Below, one piece after another: positions 25,662-32,634 of a stretch of DNA of 64,000 nucleotides. The position numbers and the translations under genes are program-made. The notes under the pieces are model-generated. The model was not told the origin of the DNA and did not search any database. It worked only from the letters and a program-made list of their open reading frames with translations. Origin of the DNA: Desulfurobacteriaceae bacterium (GTDB taxonomy: Bacteria > Aquificota > Aquificia > Desulfurobacteriales > Desulfurobacteriaceae). Numbering within the stretch: position 1 is the first letter of the stretch; the number at the start of each line of letters is the position of its first letter. The stretch covers positions 1-64,000 of the forward strand of contig JAMOTD010000027.1 in assembly GCA_027068415.1 (NCBI GenBank), written 5' to 3'.

Positions 25662-26026
25662 TCCCCCTCCCAGATGAAGAATTCTCCCTTAGGCGGGACG
25701 GGAGCTCCCCTGGGCTCTTCCCTATAATACATGAAGGCTTCAACCTCCTTTCCCGTATTAAGTTTAACCTTTACCCTCTTTCTCTTGTAGTGAATCGGGT
25801 AGCCCTCAAGGTTATCAAGCTCAAGGAGTGTTTTTTCGTCAACCTCATAGACCTCACCCTTTAAGGGGAGCCCCTTTTCGTCAGGTACCGCGTAGGGGAA
25901 GCCTACCGTGTAGAGCTTAAACTTCTCAAGGGTAATCCCCTCGCCGATAAACCTCGCCCTCTTTAAAAGGGCGTTGTTCCAAAAGCCCCTCTTTAAAGTT
26001 CCGTAAACGAAGACAAGCTCTCTCAC
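25658..26026 (-). CDS. Gamma-glutamylcyclotransferase-like (AIG2/GGCT fold) protein
   Basis: A 122-residue protein with the GGCT signature VYGTLKRGFWNN at 7-18 (the YGTLRxG substrate loop), GEVYEVDEKTLLELDNLEG with the catalytic Glu region, and the Tyr-rich closing strand FMYYREEP. The family cleaves gamma-glutamyl amines or related amides to 5-oxoproline, but many members have unknown substrates. It overlaps both neighbours by 4 bp in the NADAR operon. Confidence 0.8.
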   Translation of the reverse strand: MRELVFVYGTLKRGFWNNALLKRARFIGEGITLEKFKLYTVGFPYAVPDEKGLPLKGEVYEVDEKTLLELDNLEGYPIHYKRKRVKVKLNTGKEVEAFMYYREEPRGAPVPPKGEFFIWEGE

Positions 26027-26682
26027 CTCTTCTCCCTCAAAACTCCTTTAACCGCAAGGAATAAAGAGGAGATAACCTCGTCGGTAAACCTCTCCCTGAG
26101 CTTTTTTGACAGCTCAAGTTGAATTAAGTAAAACTTCTCTCCGAAGAGTCTCTTTATTTCTATTAACGAAGGGTCTCCCGAATATCTGACCTCTTTCACT
26201 CCTCTGTGGGGAGCCCCGCAGGTTTTAAGTGCTTGGCTGAGCCTTTGAGTGAATCCGTCTCTGAACTCCAGCGGGCACAGCTGCCCGTTGATTGTTCCTA
26301 CGATGAAGTCTCCGCCGCAACTGTTTGCGTTTTCATCGCTTACGCCGTGAAGCGTAAGGTAGAGGAGGGGGGAGCTCCCCTTCCAGTTTAGCCTTTCAAC
26401 GAGCTTTTTGAGAGCTCCGTTCCTGGCCTCTACTCCCTCTCTCTGGTAGCTTCCGAACTTTACCTGAGAGTTTTTATCTCTGTTAAAGTCAACAATTAAT
26501 CTTGAAGTCCTTGAGATAATTCCTCCCCAGCCGTACCTATCGCAGAGCTCCACGGCTATGTAGCCGGTGTAGTACTCCCTTTTTGGGCCCCCGGCGTGGG
26601 GAGCCTCAACGATTACTCTATCTTCTGAAACGGGGTAGATTACGTCAAAGAACCTCTTTTCCTCAAGCCGACCTCTTGTCAT
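26023..26682 (-). CDS. N-formylglutamate amidohydrolase-like protein
   Basis: A 219-residue protein with the N-formylglutamate deformylase (PF05013) pattern: VIVEAPHAGG near 24-33 with the metal His, SRLIVDFNRDKNS resembling the VxRxxVDxNR block, a later LYLTLHGVSD with a second His, and a closing IQLELSKKLR resembling the QIExNxxLR motif. The enzyme family hydrolyses amides attached to glutamate or peptidoglycan-like substrates. Here the context is defence-like, so the natural substrate is uncertain. It overlaps NADAR and GGCT by 4 bp each. Confidence 0.65.
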   Translation of the reverse strand: MTRGRLEEKRFFDVIYPVSEDRVIVEAPHAGGPKREYYTGYIAVELCDRYGWGGIISRTSRLIVDFNRDKNSQVKFGSYQREGVEARNGALKKLVERLNWKGSSPLLYLTLHGVSDENANSCGGDFIVGTINGQLCPLEFRDGFTQRLSQALKTCGAPHRGVKEVRYSGDPSLIEIKRLFGEKFYLIQLELSKKLRERFTDEVISSLFLAVKGVLREKR

Positions 26683-27143
26683 TTTTCCTCCCTTAACTCC
26701 TGTCTGATTTTCATGAGAATCTGTCCCAGCATGTTCTTTCCCTTATAACCCCACGGGGAGTTAGGGTCGGGCTTTCTGAGGTTTACCCCCCAGAACTCGT
26801 CTCCCCACCTGTTTCCCTCAATTAAAAGGGCATCTCCCGTCTCAAGGAGCTTTTCCTTTAAATCGGGGTTCTGATTAAACTTTCTCCTTAAGAGCTCCTC
26901 CATTACCTTTACCTTCCTGCTCTCCCAGTGGCCGACCCCTCCTAAGAGGGGAACTTTCCTTCCCATCTTCTTTGCCTCTTTCGGAGAGACTCTCGTAAAG
27001 GGCATTCTCCTGTGGGGAGCCGTCTTTGCAGCCTGAAAGGCATTCTCAACGCTTGGGTAAACGAGCCCCTCGTATTCAACCTTGCAGGGGTAGAAGTTTG
27101 AGAGGAAAAAGTACTTTCCCCTGAAGCTCAAAATCTTCTCCAA
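26679..27143 (-). CDS. NADAR (YbiA/DUF1768) domain protein
   Basis: A 154-residue single-domain protein. It shows the NADAR core: FLSNFYPCKVEYEGLVYPSVENAFQAAK near 13-40, a GRKVPLL loop, LRRKFNQNPDLKEKLLETGDALLIEGN, and the FWGVNL close with a GKNMLGQILMKIR helix. NADAR enzymes hydrolyse N-glycosidic bonds in ribosylated intermediates, and some reverse ADP-ribosylation of guanine in toxin-antitoxin systems. It is the first gene of a four-gene overlapping operon with a dedicated operator-like region upstream. Confidence 0.88.
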   Translation of the reverse strand: MEKILSFRGKYFFLSNFYPCKVEYEGLVYPSVENAFQAAKTAPHRRMPFTRVSPKEAKKMGRKVPLLGGVGHWESRKVKVMEELLRRKFNQNPDLKEKLLETGDALLIEGNRWGDEFWGVNLRKPDPNSPWGYKGKNMLGQILMKIRQELREEK

Positions 27144-27177
27144 AATCTCCTCCTAATCGGGTTCAAATCTGAAGATA

Positions 27178-27204
27178 TCCTATTAATAGGACAAAATTTG
27201 TCCT
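27178..27204 (-). promoter_or_regulatory. Overlapping palindromes in the NADAR operon promoter
   Basis: Plus-strand 27178-27191 (TCCTATTAATAGGA) is a perfect 14-bp palindrome; 27188-27204 (AGGACAAAATTTGTCCT) is a palindrome with 8-bp arms around one base; they share AGGA. On the coding strand TTTTGTCC directly precedes TATTAA, a possible -10. Likely an operator for the NADAR operon. Confidence 0.55.
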
Positions 27205-28068
27205 TTAAAACTCCTCTAAGTGGAATTGGGGCTCTTTGAAAAAAAGGGGGTAGAATCCGGCTTCTCTCCACTGCTCTTCAAGGTCTTTAACTCTGAGCTC
27301 CCACTTCTTGATTCTCTTTCTCTTTGATTCAGGGTAGAACTTGTCAATCAGTTTCTCTTCGTTGTAGGTACTTTTTGAGAGCTCCCTGTGGAGCCTTTTG
27401 AGGAACTCCTCGAGCTCCAAATCCCGGTCTAAGTGGGGAAAGTCTCTCGGAACTCCCCCCTCCAGCAGAAAGTGGTAAAAGGCCAGCTCTCTCTTTGCTT
27501 CCTTATAAACCTTTACCAGGGCGGCTAAAACGGGAAGAGCTCTTCTGTCATTCCTGTGTAGGGCTGCAAACTGAGCAACCAGCCCCGGGAAAAGGTTATC
27601 TATCATCTCCATAAGCCTGTTTCCCCAGAAGAGGGGGTCTTCTCCTAAGTCTCCCTGATAACTAACGTAGAGGACTCCTTCAAAGGCAAGGCCTTTTAAG
27701 ATGGCTTCTCTTAACTTCCTTTTCCTTGAGAGCTCCGGAACCCTTAAGAAGGCAGTGGTTAGGAAGGAGAGAACCTGAGCGGTAGGAACCCTTACAATTC
27801 CCAAGAACTCGTCTAAGAAACCTCCCCTGAATTTCTCAATCTGCCAAAAGCCTCCGTGTTTAACGAACCTGTTTTTCTTCTGCTGTTTTCTCATTAGGAA
27901 TTCTGTTAACTTCTTAAGCTCTTCAACTACTTCGTCTGTGAGGGGGAGCTCCCTGTACTTTAGAAGAAAGGTTAGTCGGTTCAGGGAGTAAAGTCCCGAC
28001 TCGTTTATGCACTTTTTCCTCCTACCCAGTTCTTCCCTCGTTTTCCTTACGAGCTCTACGGCCTCCAC
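27205..28068 (-). CDS. orf287, unknown helical protein of the island
   Basis: A 287-residue, mostly alpha-helical, charged protein with no family I recognise. Visible parts are a helical N-terminus, a central hydrophobic stretch (VPTAQVLSFLTTAFLRV, then the KGLAFEGVLYVSYQGDLG region), a FPGLVAQFAALH segment, and a basic C-terminal region (KFYPESKRKRIKKWELRVKDLEEQW). The start at 28068 has AGGAGGAG upstream. It follows mcrC by 61 bp and carries its own copy of the shared promoter box, so it may be expressed separately from mcrBC yet in the same regulon. Confidence 0.6.
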   Translation of the reverse strand: MEAVELVRKTREELGRRKKCINESGLYSLNRLTFLLKYRELPLTDEVVEELKKLTEFLMRKQQKKNRFVKHGGFWQIEKFRGGFLDEFLGIVRVPTAQVLSFLTTAFLRVPELSRKRKLREAILKGLAFEGVLYVSYQGDLGEDPLFWGNRLMEMIDNLFPGLVAQFAALHRNDRRALPVLAALVKVYKEAKRELAFYHFLLEGGVPRDFPHLDRDLELEEFLKRLHRELSKSTYNEEKLIDKFYPESKRKRIKKWELRVKDLEEQWREAGFYPLFFKEPQFHLEEF

Positions 28069-28100
28069 CTGCTCCTCCTGAAGTGGTTTAACCTTAATGT

Positions 28101-28121
28101 GGCCGCTTAAAAGGACAGAAA
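28101..28121 (-). promoter_or_regulatory. Copy of the shared island box upstream of orf287
   Basis: On the coding strand TTTCTGTCCTTTTAAGCGGC matches the NADAR promoter box at 14 of 20 positions, including TGTCCT and TTAA at the likely -10. It is the weakest of the three copies. Confidence 0.4.
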
Positions 28122-28129
28122 AAGTCTTA

Positions 28130-29332
28130 TTAGAGGAGCCGTAGGAGTTTCTCCCTTACCTTCCGTCTCAGGCTCTCCAGTTGCTCGTCTAAGGGGAGCT
28201 CCCTACTTATACTCTCCATAATTTCCCTCATGTTGAGGTTTAATGCCGTTAACTCTTTCCCTTCCCCTATGTCCCAGGTTAACTGCTCCCTGCTCTCTAT
28301 TTCCGGGTAGACGAGAAGGGCCTTTCTTATCGGCCTTCCGAACCTCTTTTCAAGGAGATAGGCGTAGGAGATAACTTGAAAGCAGTCGTTATTGGGTATT
28401 TCGTCTACTCTCTTCCACTTTGCGTCTATTACTGCGTCTTTAAAGAGTATGTCCGGCCTTATTTTGAAACCCTCTCCGACGGGAAACTCCCTTTGATACT
28501 CGGATTCGGGGAGAGCAGTGCTTATTAACCTTTCAAAGAGGAAGTCCATATTGTAAAGCCAAGTTATGGCCCCTCCCCTTCTGCCCCTTCCTCTTCCCTC
28601 TTCAAGGAGCTTTGCCAGCTCAACTACTGGCTCGTAGTGGGCGTTCATTCTGTTTAGCCTTATCCGGCCGGGGCTCTCTCCTGCCGGCCAGTTTCCAACT
28701 TCAAGGTTTTTCAGGTAGAGGATTATCCTCCCTGCGAGGCTTTTGAGTTTTTTAAAGGTAGCTCTCTTCCCCACAAGCTCGGCTACTTTTAAAAGAAGCC
28801 TGTTTACCGGGACGTCTGCAGTTAAGAGCTCTCTCTCAATAAAAAGCTTTTCTCTGTTAAAAGGATTTCTCGTTAGGTTCTTTGAAACGAGAACCCTTCC
28901 CGACAGGCTCCTTGACAGGAGCTGTCGCCTTTCGTAACTTCTGTAAATTCCGGGGATGACGATTTTCCTCTCTGCATAAAGAAGAGTTGCATACATAACA
29001 AGCTCAAGGAAGGGAACTTTAAGGTCGGGAGCCCCCGCAACTCCCTTTAGTCGGCGGAGGTTTCTCTCAATCAGGTTAACCATTAGTAGAGTAGCAAGGC
29101 GTCTGCCCTCTTCTTTGCTCTCGCTGTGGTAGATTTTCGGGAGAATTTCAATAACCGTTCCGTCTGATAGGCTTATAAGGCCTATGTGGCTTGAGAGTTT
29201 TACTCCTTTCTTTCTCAGCTTGAACCGGAACCTCTCCCTTTCGGCTACTTCCTGGAGCTCCTCCCATCCTTCCCGGCTCAGCTCATCCTTTTCAATCAAC
29301 TGGTGCTCAAACTTGGTTAGTACTTTGCTCAT
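28130..29332 (-). CDS. mcrC: McrC-like nuclease subunit of an McrBC restriction system
   Basis: A 400-residue McrC. The N-terminal half is the McrB-contacting beta-rich region (GLISLSDGTVIEILPKIYH), followed by LMYATLLYAERK-like helices. The C-terminal half is a PD-(D/E)XK nuclease with RPDIL and VIDAKWK as the metal-binding core and a QVISYAYLL helix. McrC stimulates McrB GTP hydrolysis and cuts modified DNA after translocation. It overlaps the separate McrB lid gene by 26 bp, with AAAGGA as ribosome site. Confidence 0.9.
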   Translation of the reverse strand: MSKVLTKFEHQLIEKDELSREGWEELQEVAERERFRFKLRKKGVKLSSHIGLISLSDGTVIEILPKIYHSESKEEGRRLATLLMVNLIERNLRRLKGVAGAPDLKVPFLELVMYATLLYAERKIVIPGIYRSYERRQLLSRSLSGRVLVSKNLTRNPFNREKLFIERELLTADVPVNRLLLKVAELVGKRATFKKLKSLAGRIILYLKNLEVGNWPAGESPGRIRLNRMNAHYEPVVELAKLLEEGRGRGRRGGAITWLYNMDFLFERLISTALPESEYQREFPVGEGFKIRPDILFKDAVIDAKWKRVDEIPNNDCFQVISYAYLLEKRFGRPIRKALLVYPEIESREQLTWDIGEGKELTALNLNMREIMESISRELPLDEQLESLRRKVREKLLRLL

Positions 29333-29675
29333 TGTTATTCCTTTCCGTGAAGTTGATTAATATCTCAACTATCTCGTAGGTTTTATCCTTAGGGAGCTTT
29401 ATCTCGCCGTACTTGTCAATTATTAACTTGCTTACCTTATCCTTTTGGGAGCTCCCCCCGGCAAGTATGGAAATTAGAGTTTCCCAGTCGTCGTAGAAGT
29501 ACTCCTGAAGCAGGGGAAGTACCGACTTTCTCAGGATTTCTACAAACTTCTCCGGCGTCTTATCGTTTTTTAAGGGCAGAAAGTAGGCGTGGCCGATTGT
29601 GAAGTCTTTACCCTTCTTTTCTTTTATTTCATTGTTTAGCTTTTCAAGGAATTTCCAGACCTTTAGCTCTCTCAT
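29307..29675 (-). CDS. McrB C-terminal lid encoded as a separate small protein
   Basis: A 122-residue protein that matches the part of McrB normally found after the arginine-finger helix of the AAA+ domain: FLEKLNNEIKEK, then KDFTIGHAYFL, then LPLLQEYFYDDWETL, the classical McrB lid (sensor 2) sequence. It lacks Walker motifs. Its own ATG (29675) follows GAGGAGGAG, one base after the stop of orf334. Together with the gene at 30674-32521 it would rebuild a complete McrB motor from two chains. Confidence 0.82.
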   Translation of the reverse strand: MRELKVWKFLEKLNNEIKEKKGKDFTIGHAYFLPLKNDKTPEKFVEILRKSVLPLLQEYFYDDWETLISILAGGSSQKDKVSKLIIDKYGEIKLPKDKTYEIVEILINFTERNNNEQSTNQV

Positions 29676-29676
29676 A

Positions 29677-30681
29677 CTACTCCTCCTCTTCCGGTAAGTA
29701 TGTCAGTTGCTCTTTAAAGGCGGTTCTCATCTCCCTTAGCTCCTCCTTTGAAACTCCGTACCTCTTAAAGAAGAAGCTCAGCTCTTTGAAGGCTTTGTCG
29801 TAATCCCCTCCCGAATCGGCTATAAACTCAACGAGGGCTTTTACTACAAAGAGGAGTTGAGGCCTTGCTGCGTCGGGCGGGAGCTCCCTATCTAAAACGC
29901 CCTCAAAGAACTCTGTGAACTCCTCGGAAAACTTTAGGAGAAAATCCTTTAAGAGAATTCCTACTTGAAAGAGCTCCTTTGAGGGTTTAAAAATCATGGG
30001 AATTTCTATCAGAGGGTAGGTAAGTTTCGTTAGAAGGAGCTTTCCCTTCGGCCTCTCCTTTGAGGATAGTGCCTCGGTTAAGAGCTCTTTGAGGAAGAGG
30101 ATTTCTCCTTCCAAGTGTGGAGCCCCCACCCTTTCTAAGGCCTTGAACCACTTCGTAAGGCCGAAAAGGGCTTCTGCTGTTAACCGAAGGCTTTTGTCGG
30201 CCATAGAGTAGAGCTTTCTTGCAGACAGATAGTTTCCCCACTCAACGGAAGTTCTCGTAAATGCCTCAATTACCTCTTTTTCTTCATCCTCTACCCAGCA
30301 ATGAAAGAGCTCCTCCTCCTGGTCGTGGTAGTTTATTAAAACTGCGGCCGTTGCGGTAATTTCAACGAAGTTGGCCTCTGCGTAGGCTATGGCGTCAGCA
30401 AGCCTTTCAAGGAATTTTTCGTTAAAGCCTATCCCTTCGGCCGTGAGCTCCGCTGCCTTCTCCTTTTCCAGTAGAAGGTGGTAGAGGGTGAGGAGCTCCT
30501 CAAGGAGACTTAAAACCGCTTCCCAGTTCTCCTCGTTAAGTACCTCTTCTAAGCTCTTGAGAAGGAGCTCCTTTGTCTGGTTAAAGGCTCTCTTTAGCCC
30601 CTCCTCTGCCCCTTCTTTGTTTCCCTTTATACCCTCCCTTACTATCGGAGGGTAGACGAAAAACTCCTTGGGATTACTCAT
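29677..30681 (-). CDS. orf334, helical protein inserted between the two McrB parts
   Basis: A 334-residue acidic, nearly all-helical protein (many [17 protein letters not shown]-like helices) with no recognised family. It starts with ATG 30681 overlapping the stop of the McrB motor gene (ATGAGTAA) behind AGGAGGAAG, and ends one base before the lid gene. It interrupts McrB exactly between the RRRF arginine-finger region and the lid. It could be a structural bridge or a specificity or inhibitory subunit of a four-chain complex. No zinc, nuclease or NTPase motif was seen. Confidence 0.7.
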   Translation of the reverse strand: MSNPKEFFVYPPIVREGIKGNKEGAEEGLKRAFNQTKELLLKSLEEVLNEENWEAVLSLLEELLTLYHLLLEKEKAAELTAEGIGFNEKFLERLADAIAYAEANFVEITATAAVLINYHDQEEELFHCWVEDEEKEVIEAFTRTSVEWGNYLSARKLYSMADKSLRLTAEALFGLTKWFKALERVGAPHLEGEILFLKELLTEALSSKERPKGKLLLTKLTYPLIEIPMIFKPSKELFQVGILLKDFLLKFSEEFTEFFEGVLDRELPPDAARPQLLFVVKALVEFIADSGGDYDKAFKELSFFFKRYGVSKEELREMRTAFKEQLTYLPEEEE

Positions 30682-32521
30682 TTTCTTCCTCCTGGGAGCT
30701 CTGTTGGGAAGGAAGAACGACTTTTATGTTTTCCTTTCTAAGAAGTTCGGTATCGGGAAGGAGTTCTTCAAACTCAAACCTCCTTCTTAAGGCTGCGTCA
30801 AGGAGGACGATGCTTCTGTCTGTTGTGTTCATCGTTCCGATTACGTGAAGGTTTAGGGGAACTGCGAAAATTTCCCTTGAGTAGGGGAGGACTGCGTGGA
30901 GCTCCTCTTTCTTATTTCTTGACTTACTACCTAACCGCTTGTTATTTTCAATTAGACTTATAAGCTCTCCGAAAATTGAAGGGATGTTCCCCCTGTTAAT
31001 CTCGTCAATAATTACTACCACCCTGTCTGCATCGTCAAAGTTGAAGAGCTCCTTCTCTCCGTTCAGGTACCTTTTGATAGCCTCTTTTAGCTCCTCCTTT
31101 CTTCCTTCGTAGTCCGGCGTTTCCTCGGGCTTTTGGGTGTAGGCCAGCCAGAGGGCCTGATAGACTGCAACTTTGAAGAGGCCGTCTCTGACTTTGTAGG
31201 TTAACTGACCGTTTTCAACTTCAGCCCAGATGCCCTCAATAAACGTTTCGTAGGAGGTTGAGGGATGAAATGTCGTGAAGATTACCCTCCAGTCGGTCTC
31301 GTCGGGGTTCGTGAACAGGTACTGGGGAAGCTCTTCAACCTCTACTCCTATTATCTCTGCAGCAAGTTGCCTTGCCTTAAAGGTCTTTCCCGTTCCCGGC
31401 GGCCCGTAGAAAATCAGGTTTAAAGGATAACTTTTACTCTCTCCTTCACCGTTTTCCTCTTCTATCTGGCTATCCTGGCTATCACACCTCCAACGGAGAC
31501 AGTCGGGCTCTTGGTTTTTGAGCTTCTTTAATGCGCAGGCCACTTCCGGTAGGTAGAGGTTTTCTTCAATACAAATCCCTATGAGCTCTATGAGAAATCG
31601 CTTAAGGCACTCTGTGTTAACTGAGTCTGTCCCGACGCACCTGGCCTTATTTCCCGAGTAATCGGGGTTGTACCTGTTTGTTAACTCCCACCACCACCTT
31701 TTTATTACTGCTGTTGCAATTTCTTCAGATATTGGAATGAAAAATTCAGGGTTGATCGCGTGGGTGAGCGTCGTTATAAAGGTTGTTGGGATAGCTCTAA
31801 CTCCGAGCTCTTGGTTTAGTGATTCTATTTCTTTAACGAGGGTCTCTATAACTTGGGGAAAGTTATCTTTATCTGCAGATTTGGCTATCTCTATCAGCCT
31901 ATTGACTTTTCCCGACTCAAAAAGGAGTTTGGGAATGGAGCTCGTTGTAAATAGAGGGGGCCTGCTTGGAATGTATGGAATTTCTCTGATAATTTTGTTA
32001 AGTGTGGTTCCGTCAAATTTCCCGCTTTTGGCCTGGTTGAGAATCTCTTTTTTAAGTTTCGTTAAGTTGGGATGGGGAGTAAGGCACTCGTCTTTAAATA
32101 GCTCCACCACCCACTTAAGGTACTTATTGAGGTCGGGGAGCTCCTTTAGGCACGGCTTACTCTCGTAGTGGCGCTCTGTCGGGGCCGGAGTGAGTCCCCA
32201 CTTTCCGTGTTTGTCGGGCTCGTACGGCTCAAGGACAGCTTCCGGCAGAAGGGTCTCTCTTCTTCTTCCGGGGTTTTTTGCTATGTAGATGCAGTCGTAC
32301 TCCCTTGAGTTAAGGGGAGCCGAGGAGTAGAGGGTACGGTTGCAGTGATTTACGGAGGTTTCGTAGACGCAGTATACAAACTTCTCTCTAAACTCTTCTT
32401 TTGTTATCCCCAGCTTATCCGATAAAATGCCGATGAAATCGTCAAAGTTTACTCCCTGAGGAAATCTCCCAATCTCTTGACAGCACAGCTTTCTACATTG
32501 GTCTTTTGATATTTGGGCCAT
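30674..32521 (-). CDS. mcrB: McrB-like AAA+ GTPase, motor part lacking the lid
   Basis: A 615-residue protein. The N-terminal 370 residues are a Cys-rich targeting region unlike the standard McrB DNA-binding domain (CCQEIG, then [10 protein letters not shown]). The AAA+ core follows: Walker [12 protein letters not shown] near 379-389, [14 protein letters not shown], Walker [20 protein letters not shown], and sensor/finger GTMNTTDRS with ALRRRF. The chain then ends about 25 residues later, where McrB proteins normally continue into the lid. The lid is encoded separately at 29307-29675. ATG 32521 follows a shared box promoter. Confidence 0.88.
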   Translation of the reverse strand: MAQISKDQCRKLCCQEIGRFPQGVNFDDFIGILSDKLGITKEEFREKFVYCVYETSVNHCNRTLYSSAPLNSREYDCIYIAKNPGRRRETLLPEAVLEPYEPDKHGKWGLTPAPTERHYESKPCLKELPDLNKYLKWVVELFKDECLTPHPNLTKLKKEILNQAKSGKFDGTTLNKIIREIPYIPSRPPLFTTSSIPKLLFESGKVNRLIEIAKSADKDNFPQVIETLVKEIESLNQELGVRAIPTTFITTLTHAINPEFFIPISEEIATAVIKRWWWELTNRYNPDYSGNKARCVGTDSVNTECLKRFLIELIGICIEENLYLPEVACALKKLKNQEPDCLRWRCDSQDSQIEEENGEGESKSYPLNLIFYGPPGTGKTFKARQLAAEIIGVEVEELPQYLFTNPDETDWRVIFTTFHPSTSYETFIEGIWAEVENGQLTYKVRDGLFKVAVYQALWLAYTQKPEETPDYEGRKEELKEAIKRYLNGEKELFNFDDADRVVVIIDEINRGNIPSIFGELISLIENNKRLGSKSRNKKEELHAVLPYSREIFAVPLNLHVIGTMNTTDRSIVLLDAALRRRFEFEELLPDTELLRKENIKVVLPSQQSSQEEENE

Positions 32522-32560
32522 TTCTCTATCCCCCTGCTGTTGGGTTTTGATGTTATTATC

Positions 32561-32580
32561 TCCCCTAAATAGGACAAAAT
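32561..32580 (-). promoter_or_regulatory. Shared island box in the mcrB promoter
   Basis: Plus-strand 32561-32580 matches the NADAR operator (27178-27197) at 17 of 20 positions. On the coding strand ATTTTGTCC runs directly into TATTTA, a possible -10, about 40 bp before the mcrB ATG. Confidence 0.5.
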
Positions 32581-32609
32581 CCGGTAGATAAAACGGAATT
32601 TTTGGAGGG

Positions 32610-32630
32610 CGGAGCCCGCGGAGGGCTCCG
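32610..32630 (-). terminator. Hairpin downstream of valS
   Basis: An 8-bp GC-rich stem (32610-32617 with 32623-32630) with a 5-nt loop directly follows the valS stop. There is no clean T-run, so it may be a weak terminator or simply protect the transcript end. Confidence 0.5.
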
Positions 32631-32634
32631 AGCT

